Below the pieces are notes generated by a model. That model was not told the DNA's origin. It ran no database searches and saw only the letters and a list, made by a program, of their open reading frames with translations. Both the position numbers and the translations under genes were made by a program. DNA of 64,000 bases from Spiro-02 sp034114085 (GTDB lineage Bacteria; Spirochaetota; Spirochaetia; Sphaerochaetales; Sphaerochaetaceae), in the NCBI GenBank assembly GCA_034114085.1, contig JAXEWB010000040.1, positions 1 through 64,000 of the forward strand, written 5' to 3'. Shown here one piece after another: positions 24,306 to 34,140 of the stretch (positions are counted from its first letter, which is position 1; every line of letters begins with the position of its first letter).

Positions 24306-27300
24306 TTACATGATCGCTCCCATGTTCTTGTAGAACGCCATGCGGCGCTTCGCATCGGCCTCGGCCTTGGCGAAGAGTTCATCGGCGTGCTCAGGATTGG
24401 TCTTGTACAACGAAGTGTAGCGGACCTCACCCTTGATGAAATCCTGATAGTCGACGGAAGGATCCTTGGTGATGTCCCAAGAGAACTTCTTGCCGGCCTC
24501 AGCGAGCGGATTGTAACGATACAGCGGCCAGTAACCGGCATCGACGGCCTTCTTGGCCTCGACCTGGCTAAAGCGCATGTTGATACCATGGTTGATACAA
24601 GGAGCGTAGCAGAAGACGATTGAAGGACCATTGTAGGCGACAGCCTCTTGCAGAGCCTTCTGAGCGTGGGCGCGGTTGGAACCCAAGCAAATCGAAGCGA
24701 CATAGACATGACCGTAGCTCATGCACATGAAGCCCATGTTCTTCTTGCCAATCTCTTTACCGGCGTTGGCGAATTTCGCGACCGCGCCGATCGGAGTGGC
24801 CTTGGAAGCCTGTCCACCGGTATTGGAATACACCTCGGTGTCCAGAACCAGAATGTTGACGTTCTTGCCGGAAGCGACAACATGGTCAACACCACCATAC
24901 CCGATATCGTAGGCCCAACCATCACCACCGATAATCCATACGGTCTTTTCGGAGAGATAGTCCTTCAGCTCGATGATCTTCGCCAGAACTTCCTTCGCCT
25001 CATCGTCCTTCGCGGCAGCGAGGGCGGCGGGAAGCAAAGCTTGAGTAGCCTTCTGAGCCTCGATTGAAGCTTCAGTGGAATCTTCCCACAGCTCAAGGTT
25101 TTTCTGCAACGCGGCGGTCAGCTCAGGAGTGGTTCCAATCTCAAGCAGGCGCTTGATCTTGATGGTCAGCAGATTGCGGTTGCTGTCCACAGCGAGACGC
25201 ATGCCAAGACCGTATTCAGCGTTGTCCTCGAACAAGCTGTTGCCCCAAGCCGGACCACGCCCGTCAGGACGCTTGCAGTACGGGATGGACGGGAACGTAC
25301 CGGAATAGATGGAGGAACAACCGGTGGCGTTGGCGACAATCATGCGTTCGCCACAGATCTGGGAAACCATCTTGACGTATGGAGTCTCACCACAGCCCGC
25401 ACAGGCACCGGAGAACTCGAACAGAGGCTGCTTGAACTGCAAGCCCTTGACGGTGGTCTCGGGAGCGCCATCGAGGATGTTCTCAGGCAGAGCATTGAAG
25501 AAAGCCTCGTTGGCGTTCTCGCCCTTCTCGCGTTCAACGGCGATCGGACTCATGGACAACGCCTTTGTCTTCGCAGGACAGGTCTCGACACAGACGCCGC
25601 AACCCTGGCAGTCTTCCACGTACACCTGAATCTTGAACTGGAGATCGCGGGTGTTCTTGGTGCTGGACTTGAGGGTCTTGAAGCTCGCGGGGGCGTTCTT
25701 CATATCCTCAGGCAGAATCTGCTTGGCGCGGATGGCTGCGTGCGGACAAGCCTGCACGCACTGGTTGCACTGGATACAGTTGTCAGGGTTCCATTCAGGG
25801 ACGAACGGAGCGACGCCACGCTTTTCAAGTTTCGCAGTGGCGGAAGGCAACGTACCATCGAAAGACATCTTGGATACCGGAATGTCGTTGCCCTTGAGGT
25901 GCATGATCGGAAGCATGATGTCCTTGGCAAACGCATCGGCGTCATCAGCGATCAGCTTCTTGGGAACATAGACCTTGTTAGGATCAACCTTGGCGGGAAT
26001 CTGTACTTCGTGCAACGCATCAGAAGCACCATCTACAGCGGCCCAGTTCTTCTGGACGATTTCCTCACCCTTCTTGATGAAGGTCTTCTTGATGTACTTC
26101 TTGATCAGGTCAATGGCCTCAGCCTCAGGAAGCACGTTACTGATCTTGAAGAACGCGGCCTGCATGACAGTATTGATACGAGTTCCAAGACCGGCTTTCT
26201 GGGCAATGCTCAGGGCGTCGATATTGTAGAAACGAATCTTCTTGTCGATGATGGTCTGCTGCTCTTCAGCGGTCAGATGGTAGAATACTTCGTCGGAAGG
26301 AATGGATGAATTCAACAAGAATACACCACCCGTCTTAAGCGGCCCAAGCATATCATAACGACCGATATAAGCCGGATTATGGCAAGCGACGAAATCGGCG
26401 TGGTCAATCAGCCAAGGCATGTCCAGAGAACCCTTTCCGAAACGCAGGTGGCTGATGGTGATACCGCCGGACTTCTTGGAGTCGTAGGCGAAATACGCCT
26501 GAGCGTTCTGGTCGGTGTTGTCACCGATGATCTTGATGGAGTTCTTGTTCGCGCCGACGGTACCGTCAGAGCCAAGGCCCCAGAACATGCAGGACACGAC
26601 ACCCTTCGGGGTAACGTCAATTGGAGCGCCGATCTCAATGGAACGACCGGTCACGTCGTCGTTGATGCCGACGGTGAAGTTGTGGAACGCCTTGCCGGCC
26701 AAATGGTCGAATACGGCCTTGGCGTGGGATGGCGGGAAATCCTTGCTGGACAGACCATAACGACCGCCGATCACCTTGATGCCGGTGCGGCCGATCAGGT
26801 CGAGCGCGGCTACGACGTCAAGATAGAGGGGCTCACCGACGGAACCGGGTTCCTTGGTGCGGTCCATGACGGCGATGCGCTTGACGGAGGCGGGAAGCGC
26901 CCGCACAAAGTGCTCCGCGGAGAACGGACGATAGAGGCGAACCTTCAGGACGCCGACCTTGCCACCATGGGCGTTGATGTACTTCACGGCCCACTCGAAG
27001 GTATCTGACGCACTGCCCATGACCACTACGACATCAGTGGCATCGGGAGCGCCGACATAGTCGAACAGATGGTACTGGCGACCGGTCAGCTTGGCGACCT
27101 TGTCCATATATTCCTGCACGATGGCGGGAACAGCGTCATAATAAGAATTGACGGTCTCACGTCCCTGGAAATAGACATCTTCGTTCTGAGCCGCGACCTT
27201 GATCATCGGCTGGTCAGGGCGCTGGGCACGGTTGCGGAAGCGCTCAATGTATTTCTCTTCCACCAACGGCCTGATGTCATCGTAGGAAATCTCCTCGACT

Positions 27301-27848
27301 TTCTGGATCTCATGGGAAGTGCGGAACCCGTCGAAGAAGTTCAGGAACGGAACCTGCGACTTCAAGGTGGCGAGATGGGCGACCAACGCCATGTCCATGG
27401 TTTCCTGGATACTGGAAGCGGCGGTCATGGCGAAACCGGTATTGCGGCAGGACATGACGTCGGAATGGTCACCGAAAATCGACAAGGACTGAGCAGCGAG
27501 CGCTCTAGCGGACACATGGAAAACCGTAGGAATCATTTCACCGGCGATCTTGTACATGTTCGGAATCATCAGAAGCAAGCCCTGGGAAGCAGTGAAGGTC
27601 GTGGTAAGCGCACCAGCGGCGAGCGCGCCATGGACGGCTCCGGCAGCGCCGGCTTCGGACTGCATCTCCATGATTTCCACCTTCTTGCCCCAAAGATTCT
27701 CGCGGCCGGTGCTGGCCCAGGAATCGGCGTACTCGCCCATCGGGGAAGACGGGGTAATGGGATAGATCGCGGCGACCTCACTGAATGCATACGCTATATG
27801 CGCGGCAGCGGTGTTTCCGTCGATAGTAACCATTTTCTTGTTACCCAT
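24306..27848 (-). CDS. nifJ: Pyruvate:ferredoxin (flavodoxin) oxidoreductase, single-chain
   Basis: A 1180-residue homodimeric-type enzyme that oxidises pyruvate to acetyl-CoA and CO2 and reduces ferredoxin or flavodoxin. It is central to fermentation. The order is complete: N-terminal pyruvate/TPP region (AAIYPITPSSPMGEYADSW), CoA domain, two [4Fe-4S] sites (CIQCNQCVQACPH and CQGCGVCVETCPA), proximal-cluster cysteines (CAGCGE, NATGC) and the TPP motif GDGWAYDIGYGGVDH followed by SNTGGQ. I start at 27848 (GGAGTG upstream); the longer frame has no ribosome site. It is monocistronic. Confidence 0.95.
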   Translation of the reverse strand: MGNKKMVTIDGNTAAAHIAYAFSEVAAIYPITPSSPMGEYADSWASTGRENLWGKKVEIMEMQSEAGAAGAVHGALAAGALTTTFTASQGLLLMIPNMYKIAGEMIPTVFHVSARALAAQSLSIFGDHSDVMSCRNTGFAMTAASSIQETMDMALVAHLATLKSQVPFLNFFDGFRTSHEIQKVEEISYDDIRPLVEEKYIERFRNRAQRPDQPMIKVAAQNEDVYFQGRETVNSYYDAVPAIVQEYMDKVAKLTGRQYHLFDYVGAPDATDVVVVMGSASDTFEWAVKYINAHGGKVGVLKVRLYRPFSAEHFVRALPASVKRIAVMDRTKEPGSVGEPLYLDVVAALDLIGRTGIKVIGGRYGLSSKDFPPSHAKAVFDHLAGKAFHNFTVGINDDVTGRSIEIGAPIDVTPKGVVSCMFWGLGSDGTVGANKNSIKIIGDNTDQNAQAYFAYDSKKSGGITISHLRFGKGSLDMPWLIDHADFVACHNPAYIGRYDMLGPLKTGGVFLLNSSIPSDEVFYHLTAEEQQTIIDKKIRFYNIDALSIAQKAGLGTRINTVMQAAFFKISNVLPEAEAIDLIKKYIKKTFIKKGEEIVQKNWAAVDGASDALHEVQIPAKVDPNKVYVPKKLIADDADAFAKDIMLPIMHLKGNDIPVSKMSFDGTLPSATAKLEKRGVAPFVPEWNPDNCIQCNQCVQACPHAAIRAKQILPEDMKNAPASFKTLKSSTKNTRDLQFKIQVYVEDCQGCGVCVETCPAKTKALSMSPIAVEREKGENANEAFFNALPENILDGAPETTVKGLQFKQPLFEFSGACAGCGETPYVKMVSQICGERMIVANATGCSSIYSGTFPSIPYCKRPDGRGPAWGNSLFEDNAEYGLGMRLAVDSNRNLLTIKIKRLLEIGTTPELTAALQKNLELWEDSTEASIEAQKATQALLPAALAAAKDDEAKEVLAKIIELKDYLSEKTVWIIGGDGWAYDIGYGGVDHVVASGKNVNILVLDTEVYSNTGGQASKATPIGAVAKFANAGKEIGKKNMGFMCMSYGHVYVASICLGSNRAHAQKALQEAVAYNGPSIVFCYAPCINHGINMRFSQVEAKKAVDAGYWPLYRYNPLAEAGKKFSWDITKDPSVDYQDFIKGEVRYTSLYKTNPEHADELFAKAEADAKRRMAFYKNMGAIM

Positions 27849-28236
27849 ATTACACTCCATAAAACTATAATTTTCGCGCCCCATACGTAGGACGCACATC
27901 ACCTAGGTAAACACACGAACGGGAGCTTCCACACATGAAACTCCACTATAAGAATATAAACCAAAGAGATATGGAATGCAACCTTTAGCGGGAGAAAAGC
28001 AAGCCAAAAGGGTCAAAAGAAGGGAACTGAAACAATTGGGACGATATGTTGGATATCTGTGTGGAAAGTGTGTTGCAAGTTGTTGCAACGGTCATATCCT
28101 ATCTTTATACCCTTTCAATAAAAAAGCCGCTGGAATTCATATCCAACGGCAAAAACATATGGAAATCATTCTTGAAAAACCACATGTACGCAATAGTCGC
28201 CAGGGCAGCAACGTGAACGTGCACGACAGGGCGAGA
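27849..28236. other. Gene-free stretch between nifJ and the uronide operon
   Basis: About 390 nt holding the nifJ promoter region and, at its right end, the terminator of the uronide operon. No coding frame stands out. Confidence 0.5.
28120..28150 (-). terminator. Terminator of the seven-gene uronide operon
   Basis: Minus strand GCCGTTGGA pairs with TCCAGCGGC (one mismatch), followed by TTTTTTATT, 87 nt after the alcohol dehydrogenase stop. Confidence 0.75.
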
Positions 28237-29295
28237 TCATTTCAATTCCTCATCAAAGCAAACGGCGACTTTCCCACAAGCTCCACTAGCCATCAACGCA
28301 TACGCCTTATCAGCCTCGGACAGCGGAAACCGATGGGTAATCAGCTCTTGTGGATGGATATGCCAGCGAACCAAACGTTCGACCAAATCTTCCATTCTCC
28401 ATATACTGGTTACCCAGCTTCCGTAGATAGTCTTTTGATCATGGAGCATATCAGGGGAAGGATTGAAATGGACAGCCCCGCCCTCTCCCACGAAAGCGAT
28501 TCTTCCCCATTTGCGGGTGGCGCGAACCGTGGTCGCCCGTCCATTGTCACTCGCGGAACAATCAAAGGCCCGTTCCACACCGTTACCGTTCGTTATGGCT
28601 TTTACTTGCGCGACATTATCTTCGCCAGGATAAAACACATCATCGACAAGACCCAGTTTTTTGGCGAGCTCAATCCGATTATCCTGTTTTTCGATACCAA
28701 TCAGCTTATTCGCCCCCATCGCCCGACAAAGCTGCAGGCAGGCGAGACCAACAGGACCAAGGCCTACGACTAGGACGGAATCGTTTCCGCAAACACCGAT
28801 TTTCTCGATGGCTTCATACACGGTACCAAAACCGCAGGCGACCTGTGCGCCATCAGCATAGGTCAATTCATCCGGCAGATAAATCAAGTCCTTTTCATCG
28901 CAAAGGATATACTCAGCCATGCCACCGTCCCGCTGCCAACCATACGCCGCGCGCCTATCACTTGAGCAACTGATCATATACCCTTGTCGGCAGTCATGGC
29001 AGATCCCACATCCCGATATATGGTATACGATCACCCGGTCACCCTTCTTGAAGCGTCTGAGGCCGGGTCCTTCTTCCACTATCTGTCCACAAGGCTCATG
29101 TCCAGCTATGACACCCTGATATCCTTCAGGTCCTTTCCCGATGTGTTCATGGTAGATACACCGGATATCGCTTCCACAAATCGTTGAACATTTGGTTTTT
29201 ACCAATACCTGGCCGAAGTCTGGTTCCGGAATGTCATATTCCCGAAACCGCACCGTATTATCCCCCGGCAATACAATACCGATCATCCTTGCCAT
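28237..29295 (-). CDS. Zinc-dependent medium-chain alcohol dehydrogenase
   Basis: A 352-residue NAD(P)-dependent dehydrogenase of the sorbitol/threonine dehydrogenase type. Catalytic zinc ligands are C40, H66 and E67 (GHEPCG). The structural zinc site is C96-C99-C102-C110, and the nucleotide-binding GLGPVG is present. AGGAGG precedes the ATG at 29295, 15 nt after the DUF2264 stop. As last gene of an operon with GH88 and DUF2264 genes and a sugar ABC system, it probably oxidises or reduces a released sugar, uronate or polyol. The exact substrate cannot be read. Confidence 0.88.
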   Translation of the reverse strand: MARMIGIVLPGDNTVRFREYDIPEPDFGQVLVKTKCSTICGSDIRCIYHEHIGKGPEGYQGVIAGHEPCGQIVEEGPGLRRFKKGDRVIVYHISGCGICHDCRQGYMISCSSDRRAAYGWQRDGGMAEYILCDEKDLIYLPDELTYADGAQVACGFGTVYEAIEKIGVCGNDSVLVVGLGPVGLACLQLCRAMGANKLIGIEKQDNRIELAKKLGLVDDVFYPGEDNVAQVKAITNGNGVERAFDCSASDNGRATTVRATRKWGRIAFVGEGGAVHFNPSPDMLHDQKTIYGSWVTSIWRMEDLVERLVRWHIHPQELITHRFPLSEADKAYALMASGACGKVAVCFDEELK

Positions 29296-29310
29296 TTTTG
29301 CATCCTCCTG

Positions 29311-31161
29311 TCATTCGGCAAACAAGGCGACTTGCTTCCCATTGATCTCAACACACGACTTTGCGATATCTACACGCACATCAGGTTTTGTCATCGCTAT
29401 GGAAGGAACGCCCTCCCGATACAGTCCCGCGCCGACTAAAGTCGCGAGTACGACCGTCTCGCCCCGCCGACAGGCGGAATCCAATACAGGGACTACAGAC
29501 GTGCTGAACATCAAGTTCAGATTCGGACGGGGCTTCACACATTCCACCGTACGCACACCGAGCAGATCCTCGACCACCGACAGCCCCCAAGGAAGTCTCA
29601 CTTCAAGGCCATGACCATTGGCAAAGAGCATTTGTTCACAACCTGCGTCGGGCTGTATTCCGTCATAGCGCATAATGCCAAAACCACCCTCCTTCATGAC
29701 GACATCCCGCCCCGCGGATACCGCATGTATCCGCACATGCCAGTCCCCCGCGGGCAACAACCATGTCCGAACCATGACATCCGGGAACGGAGCCCAACGG
29801 CTATACAGCTGTGCATCCATTGACAGACTGTACTCAACCTTTCTGCGAGGCCGCCAATAACCATCTCCCTCGCTAAAAAACAGCATGCTGTCACAGCCCG
29901 TCTTGTCAAATCCGAATGAACCAATCGATACTGAAAAACCGAAGTCGGCGCTATAGGCGAATTTCGAATATTTTTCCGCCGCATGATTCAGTTCAAATGC
30001 AGGATATTGTCCCGCGCTCAGCATCACGACGTCTTTTTGGCGAGTATGGCACATAAGAACCTTTGGGACAGGAAGATGCGTCGCCATAGGCGACACCGGT
30101 AAGTCCAGTTCCTCGCTTTTCCAAAACGGATGATCATCGCCAAGGGCCAGAACAAGATATGTCTTCAGAGCCCAATATGGAGATCCCGGGGCATTGTACT
30201 CATCCGCGACAATCAAGGTTGGATATGCATATCCAACCGTCATCAACCCGGCATTGTCAAAAACAGGTTTGGAAAACCACCAGCGAAGATTTCTCAGGAC
30301 AAGTCCCTTCAATACCCCCCAAGGCAATACCTCAATGCCGGCGAATGCGCAAGCACTGAAAAATGACACTACAGCGAAACGATAGGTCTGGCTCCTGCCG
30401 AACGGAATCGACTGCCCTTCGGCGGTATAATACGTAATGTATTGCTCGGCGAACCTGATGACCCGTTCACGATACCGTTCACACCGAATACCATCACGTT
30501 CCTTCATGTACACATAATAGATCAATGAATAGAAATGGATGGCAAACGGATTATAGTAGTCGAACGGGACGTCATCCCGATACCACCCGTCACCGACATA
30601 CAGGCCATCGATAAAATCCAAATCGGCCTCCATTTGGGTCTGGTCATACGGCTCACCCAAGCTTTGCAATGCGAGATTGACCAGGACCCTGAAATAATGC
30701 CAGTTGTTTCCCCCTATCGCCTTGCCATTGACAGAATACAGCCAAGAAGAAAGGTTGCGCCGTTGGGAGTCCGTCAGAGAATCCCAATACTCATTTCGGC
30801 ACAGCAACAAAGCCAAAGACATGGCCGCCATCTCCACAATCCGCTGATCGTAATCCTGGACCGCCCCCCAGTATTCCGCATTCAAGGGATCGGGCCCTGT
30901 CACGAAGCCATGTGCATGATGTTCCTCACCTTTCCACACATATCCGCCATGTCGCAACGGAGCCACGCCCCAGAGCAACCGGCTCCACCCTTCGAACAGA
31001 GCGATATGGCCCGAATAGTGGGCTGAGGAGCTGCCGATGGACAACCCGCCCCCACCGGGTGTCAAATGACCAGTACATTGATCCAGGATGGCTATAAGAC
31101 TCGCCGCGACATCGTCACGTGTTTTCAACGGATTATCACCAAGAAAATGATATATGGACAT
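29311..31161 (-). CDS. DUF2264 domain protein, predicted polysaccharide-degradation enzyme
   Basis: A 616-residue soluble protein whose N-terminal 380 residues match DUF2264, an (alpha/alpha)6-toroid family (HYSGHIALFEGWSRLLWG, WHYFRVLVNLALQSLG, YYNPFAIHFYSLIY). The C-terminal 230 residues look beta-rich (WAPFPDVMVRTWLLPAGDWHVRIH). DUF2264 proteins are usually found in polysaccharide-utilisation loci, but their activity is not settled to my knowledge. GGGAGC precedes the start; the gene lies 15 nt after GH88. No signal peptide, so it acts in the cytoplasm on imported oligosaccharides. Confidence 0.82.
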   Translation of the reverse strand: MSIYHFLGDNPLKTRDDVAASLIAILDQCTGHLTPGGGGLSIGSSSAHYSGHIALFEGWSRLLWGVAPLRHGGYVWKGEEHHAHGFVTGPDPLNAEYWGAVQDYDQRIVEMAAMSLALLLCRNEYWDSLTDSQRRNLSSWLYSVNGKAIGGNNWHYFRVLVNLALQSLGEPYDQTQMEADLDFIDGLYVGDGWYRDDVPFDYYNPFAIHFYSLIYYVYMKERDGIRCERYRERVIRFAEQYITYYTAEGQSIPFGRSQTYRFAVVSFFSACAFAGIEVLPWGVLKGLVLRNLRWWFSKPVFDNAGLMTVGYAYPTLIVADEYNAPGSPYWALKTYLVLALGDDHPFWKSEELDLPVSPMATHLPVPKVLMCHTRQKDVVMLSAGQYPAFELNHAAEKYSKFAYSADFGFSVSIGSFGFDKTGCDSMLFFSEGDGYWRPRRKVEYSLSMDAQLYSRWAPFPDVMVRTWLLPAGDWHVRIHAVSAGRDVVMKEGGFGIMRYDGIQPDAGCEQMLFANGHGLEVRLPWGLSVVEDLLGVRTVECVKPRPNLNLMFSTSVVPVLDSACRRGETVVLATLVGAGLYREGVPSIAMTKPDVRVDIAKSCVEINGKQVALFAE

Positions 31162-31176
31162 GATATAGTTGCTCCC

Positions 31177-32322
31177 TTACCAAAATAGCGGATAGTGTCT
31201 TAAGACTCGGACGAGAGCCTCGATGTAGAAATAATCTCCCCAAACAGTACATTCATCGACACCCTCCCTACCGGGCTTGCTATATACGCCATGAAGAAGG
31301 ATGCCCGTGGCATCCGGAGAGAGCCGTGTCTCGTAATGCTCATGCAGGGAAGACAATATCCTCAGGGCCAACACTTCATAGCGCCTGCGGTCTTTATCTA
31401 CGAGAGGAAGCTGCTCGGAAAGTTCCATCAATCCGCAAGCGGCGATGATCGTGGCGGAGCTGTCACGTTCCTCGCTTCCACAGGTGAACGCCAGATCCCA
31501 ATAACAGATGAAATCATCAGGAAGATGAGTGATGAAATATTCAGCCAACCGCTTTGCGTCATCGAGTATCGAGGGATCCTTGACATACTTGTAGTTCAAG
31601 GCAAGTCCATAGATACCCCAAGCCTGCCCCCTCGCCCAACAGGAAGAATCACTATAACCTTGCGCCGTACTTCCCCGCGACGCCTTGCCGCTGTCCAGAT
31701 CAAAATAAAAGGTGTGGAATGTACTTGCATCATCCCTAATGATATACCGTCGGGTCTGGAGAAGGTGTGATTGCGCTGCGTTCCAATACGTCATGTCGCC
31801 AGTCTCCGCCGCGGCCCAAAACAGAAGAGGCAGGTTCATAAGACCGTCGATAATCATCCTGCCCCGCTGAGACGGATCGTCAAGATTGCCCCAGGCCTGG
31901 ATTATCCCCGCTTTCGCATGGTATCTGAGCATGAGCAGTTCAGCCGCCTGCAAAGCAGCGTTGTATGCATGTCTATTATTAGTAATAAGATATTGCGCCT
32001 TGCAAGAAAGAATATATAAAAACCCAAGATCATGAGTATCTGTATTGATTCGTTTCCGTATGCGTTCCTGATAATCAGGCAACAATCGCTCCGCCGCGAT
32101 ACGAAATATGGAATCCCCTGAATATTGATACGCCTGCCACAGCATGCCATTCCAAAAACTACTTGTCCAGTCTTCATTCGGTATGAGCCGATAGGCCAAG
32201 GTAACGCTTGACGGCGACGGATACAGGTTACCGAAGCAGTCGATGTTGCGGCGGATTACCTCCAACGGATATTGGATGGCGTTCTCCCAATATTCTCTTC
32301 TATACAGCATATCAAGTTCCAT
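31177..32322 (-). CDS. Glycoside hydrolase family 88 (unsaturated glucuronyl hydrolase)
   Basis: A 381-residue (alpha/alpha)6-barrel enzyme. Family-88 signatures are MIIDGLMNLPLLFWA with its catalytic aspartate and CWARGQAWGIYGLALNYKY; SFWNGMLWQAYQYSGD is the N-terminal conserved helix. Such enzymes hydrate the unsaturated uronic acid left by polysaccharide lyases and release it from glycosaminoglycan or ulvan-type oligosaccharides. I start at 32322 (AGGAAG upstream). No signal peptide: it works in the cytoplasm after import by the ABC system of the same operon. This gene gives the best hint of substrate, an oligosaccharide generated by a lyase. Confidence 0.88.
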   Translation of the reverse strand: MELDMLYRREYWENAIQYPLEVIRRNIDCFGNLYPSPSSVTLAYRLIPNEDWTSSFWNGMLWQAYQYSGDSIFRIAAERLLPDYQERIRKRINTDTHDLGFLYILSCKAQYLITNNRHAYNAALQAAELLMLRYHAKAGIIQAWGNLDDPSQRGRMIIDGLMNLPLLFWAAAETGDMTYWNAAQSHLLQTRRYIIRDDASTFHTFYFDLDSGKASRGSTAQGYSDSSCWARGQAWGIYGLALNYKYVKDPSILDDAKRLAEYFITHLPDDFICYWDLAFTCGSEERDSSATIIAACGLMELSEQLPLVDKDRRRYEVLALRILSSLHEHYETRLSPDATGILLHGVYSKPGREGVDECTVWGDYFYIEALVRVLRHYPLFW

Positions 32323-32356
32323 GATCACTACACTTCCTTTTTTCCCTTGTATTTCA

Positions 32357-34135
32357 CTATTCGACGGCAAATTCCACCGTTATCGCCTTGCGCGCTTCCA
32401 AAAGAACGTACAATTGCAGATATCTCATGCCGCCGACAGGATTGAACGCCCTTGCCGCACAACCGGTCTCTGTCGTCCGCCACTGGGGCGTACCACCTGA
32501 AAAACGTATGCGAAGGCTACGACCGGTTCGCTTGCGCACAAAAAGAACATCCTCCGAGAAATCAAATTCATCGTCATCCGACACAATCGGACATTTCAGT
32601 ATCGCATCGGCATCGGCGCGGACTTCCGCGACCACCTTGTCAGCGTTGAACAAATAAGAAAGACGGTATTCCGTATCCGACCGGCTTCCATCGAGATATG
32701 AGAGTTTCCCTTTGGCATGAACATGATATCCCGATTCATCTTTCCCCCAGAACATAGTGGCTCGAACGTCGTTTGCACTGGAGCATTCCTGTTCCGTCCC
32801 GCAGAAGTCCTTCACAATGCGGAAAGACTGGCAATCAAAGGGATACCGTTTGGGAATCTGCATGTTGGCAGGCTCGTGCAACGAATAATGGGGCATGGTG
32901 GCGGCTAATACCGGGCCTATGGCCTTATGCCAAAGGAACGTCGGACACCCTCCGGACGAGTTGGATCCAGGACAATATGGATAATCCGTCGTGGAAACGC
33001 TCGCCTTCCATCCATTCATGGCAACAAGGACGAGATTGCCGTTTTCATAGGACCGGCAAGCCACTTCATCATCCAGCGGAAGAACCAGGCCTCCGTTAGG
33101 GGCGTAACCTTTGGCGAGCATCAGGGCCAGTCCTTTTGCATGACAAAATGTATGGTGAACACAAGCCGGTTCGCCTTCACCTGCATACATCGGACCGCCG
33201 AGGAGAAGCCCGTCACTGGTACAGGCCTCCATCAGCTTGAAGTTCCTATATGCGATTTCCCCGAATACCGGATCGATATCGCTGAGCAGGCCATAGGCAA
33301 GTTGGCACCCATCACTGGTTCTGCTCCCCCAATAGCTCCATTTGGCATTACGGGTACCCCAACTATTGTTCCAGCCCCCATCAGGAATCCAAAAAGGCAG
33401 ATGCGCATATAGCGATCGGACTGTGGCGCGCAGAATCGTTTCATCCTCGGCATACCGGCTGTACAGCGCCAGCGCGGGCAAGGATTCCTCGACATTATAA
33501 CCGATGTCTATCGCTTGGCACCCTTTCTCGGTCACCAACAGTTCAGGCTTTCCCTCCCCGTAGATCAGCCCATCTTCATTGATGTACTTCAACAGGGAAT
33601 GCGCCAATTCCCGGGCCTTTTCCATATAGGCGGAGTTATTGAAAATTTTTCCGGTGATGGCCAGTGCGGCGGCGCAGGAAATCGGATAATTGACGTTCGG
33701 GTTCAATGTATCGATGAGATGATAGATGCATTCAGTCGATTTCGCAAGTCGCTCCAGCCATCTCCGCCGAGTTTCCCCATCCAACAAGTCAGCGAACAAT
33801 TCCACAGTCTCCGCAAGAGCTATTACGGAAAATATGGTTATTCCCCGCCACTCGTTGTTGCTGTCGTTGATATAGCTGTCGTCCGCCCGGACAATATTTC
33901 GTTCCGACCAGTCAAACAGTTCTTTCGCCGCATGAATATACTTATCTTCCCGTGTAACCGACGCCATGTACATCAGGGGAAGCACCGCGTCGCCGCAACG
34001 ACCATGGATTTTGGCGCAGGCGGGACACATGATTCCTCCCCTGAAATATGACTCGGCGGCCTCTTTGACCTGCAAGGAAATCAACCGATCCACCCAGGAC
34101 TTCAACAAATTCATATATTCGATTCCTTCGTTCAT
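32357..34135 (-). CDS. Unassigned large protein of a polysaccharide operon, predicted alpha/alpha-toroid
   Basis: A 592-residue protein I cannot assign to a named family. No signal peptide. An early MCPACAKIHGRCGDAVLPL segment has C-x2-C...C and lies before a series of helical hairpins (EWRGITIFSVIALAETVELF, NPNVNYPISCAAALAITGK), which resembles the barrels of lyases and hydrolases. EPACVHHTFCHAKGLALML (residues 330-350) carries histidines suited to an active site. The last 170 residues look beta-rich, as in heparinase-type proteins. It sits between the permease gene (5 nt away) and GH88 (34 nt), so a role in cleaving the imported oligosaccharide is likely. That is inference. Confidence 0.65.
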   Translation of the reverse strand: MNEGIEYMNLLKSWVDRLISLQVKEAAESYFRGGIMCPACAKIHGRCGDAVLPLMYMASVTREDKYIHAAKELFDWSERNIVRADDSYINDSNNEWRGITIFSVIALAETVELFADLLDGETRRRWLERLAKSTECIYHLIDTLNPNVNYPISCAAALAITGKIFNNSAYMEKARELAHSLLKYINEDGLIYGEGKPELLVTEKGCQAIDIGYNVEESLPALALYSRYAEDETILRATVRSLYAHLPFWIPDGGWNNSWGTRNAKWSYWGSRTSDGCQLAYGLLSDIDPVFGEIAYRNFKLMEACTSDGLLLGGPMYAGEGEPACVHHTFCHAKGLALMLAKGYAPNGGLVLPLDDEVACRSYENGNLVLVAMNGWKASVSTTDYPYCPGSNSSGGCPTFLWHKAIGPVLAATMPHYSLHEPANMQIPKRYPFDCQSFRIVKDFCGTEQECSSANDVRATMFWGKDESGYHVHAKGKLSYLDGSRSDTEYRLSYLFNADKVVAEVRADADAILKCPIVSDDDEFDFSEDVLFVRKRTGRSLRIRFSGGTPQWRTTETGCAARAFNPVGGMRYLQLYVLLEARKAITVEFAVE

Positions 34136-34140
34136 TTTTC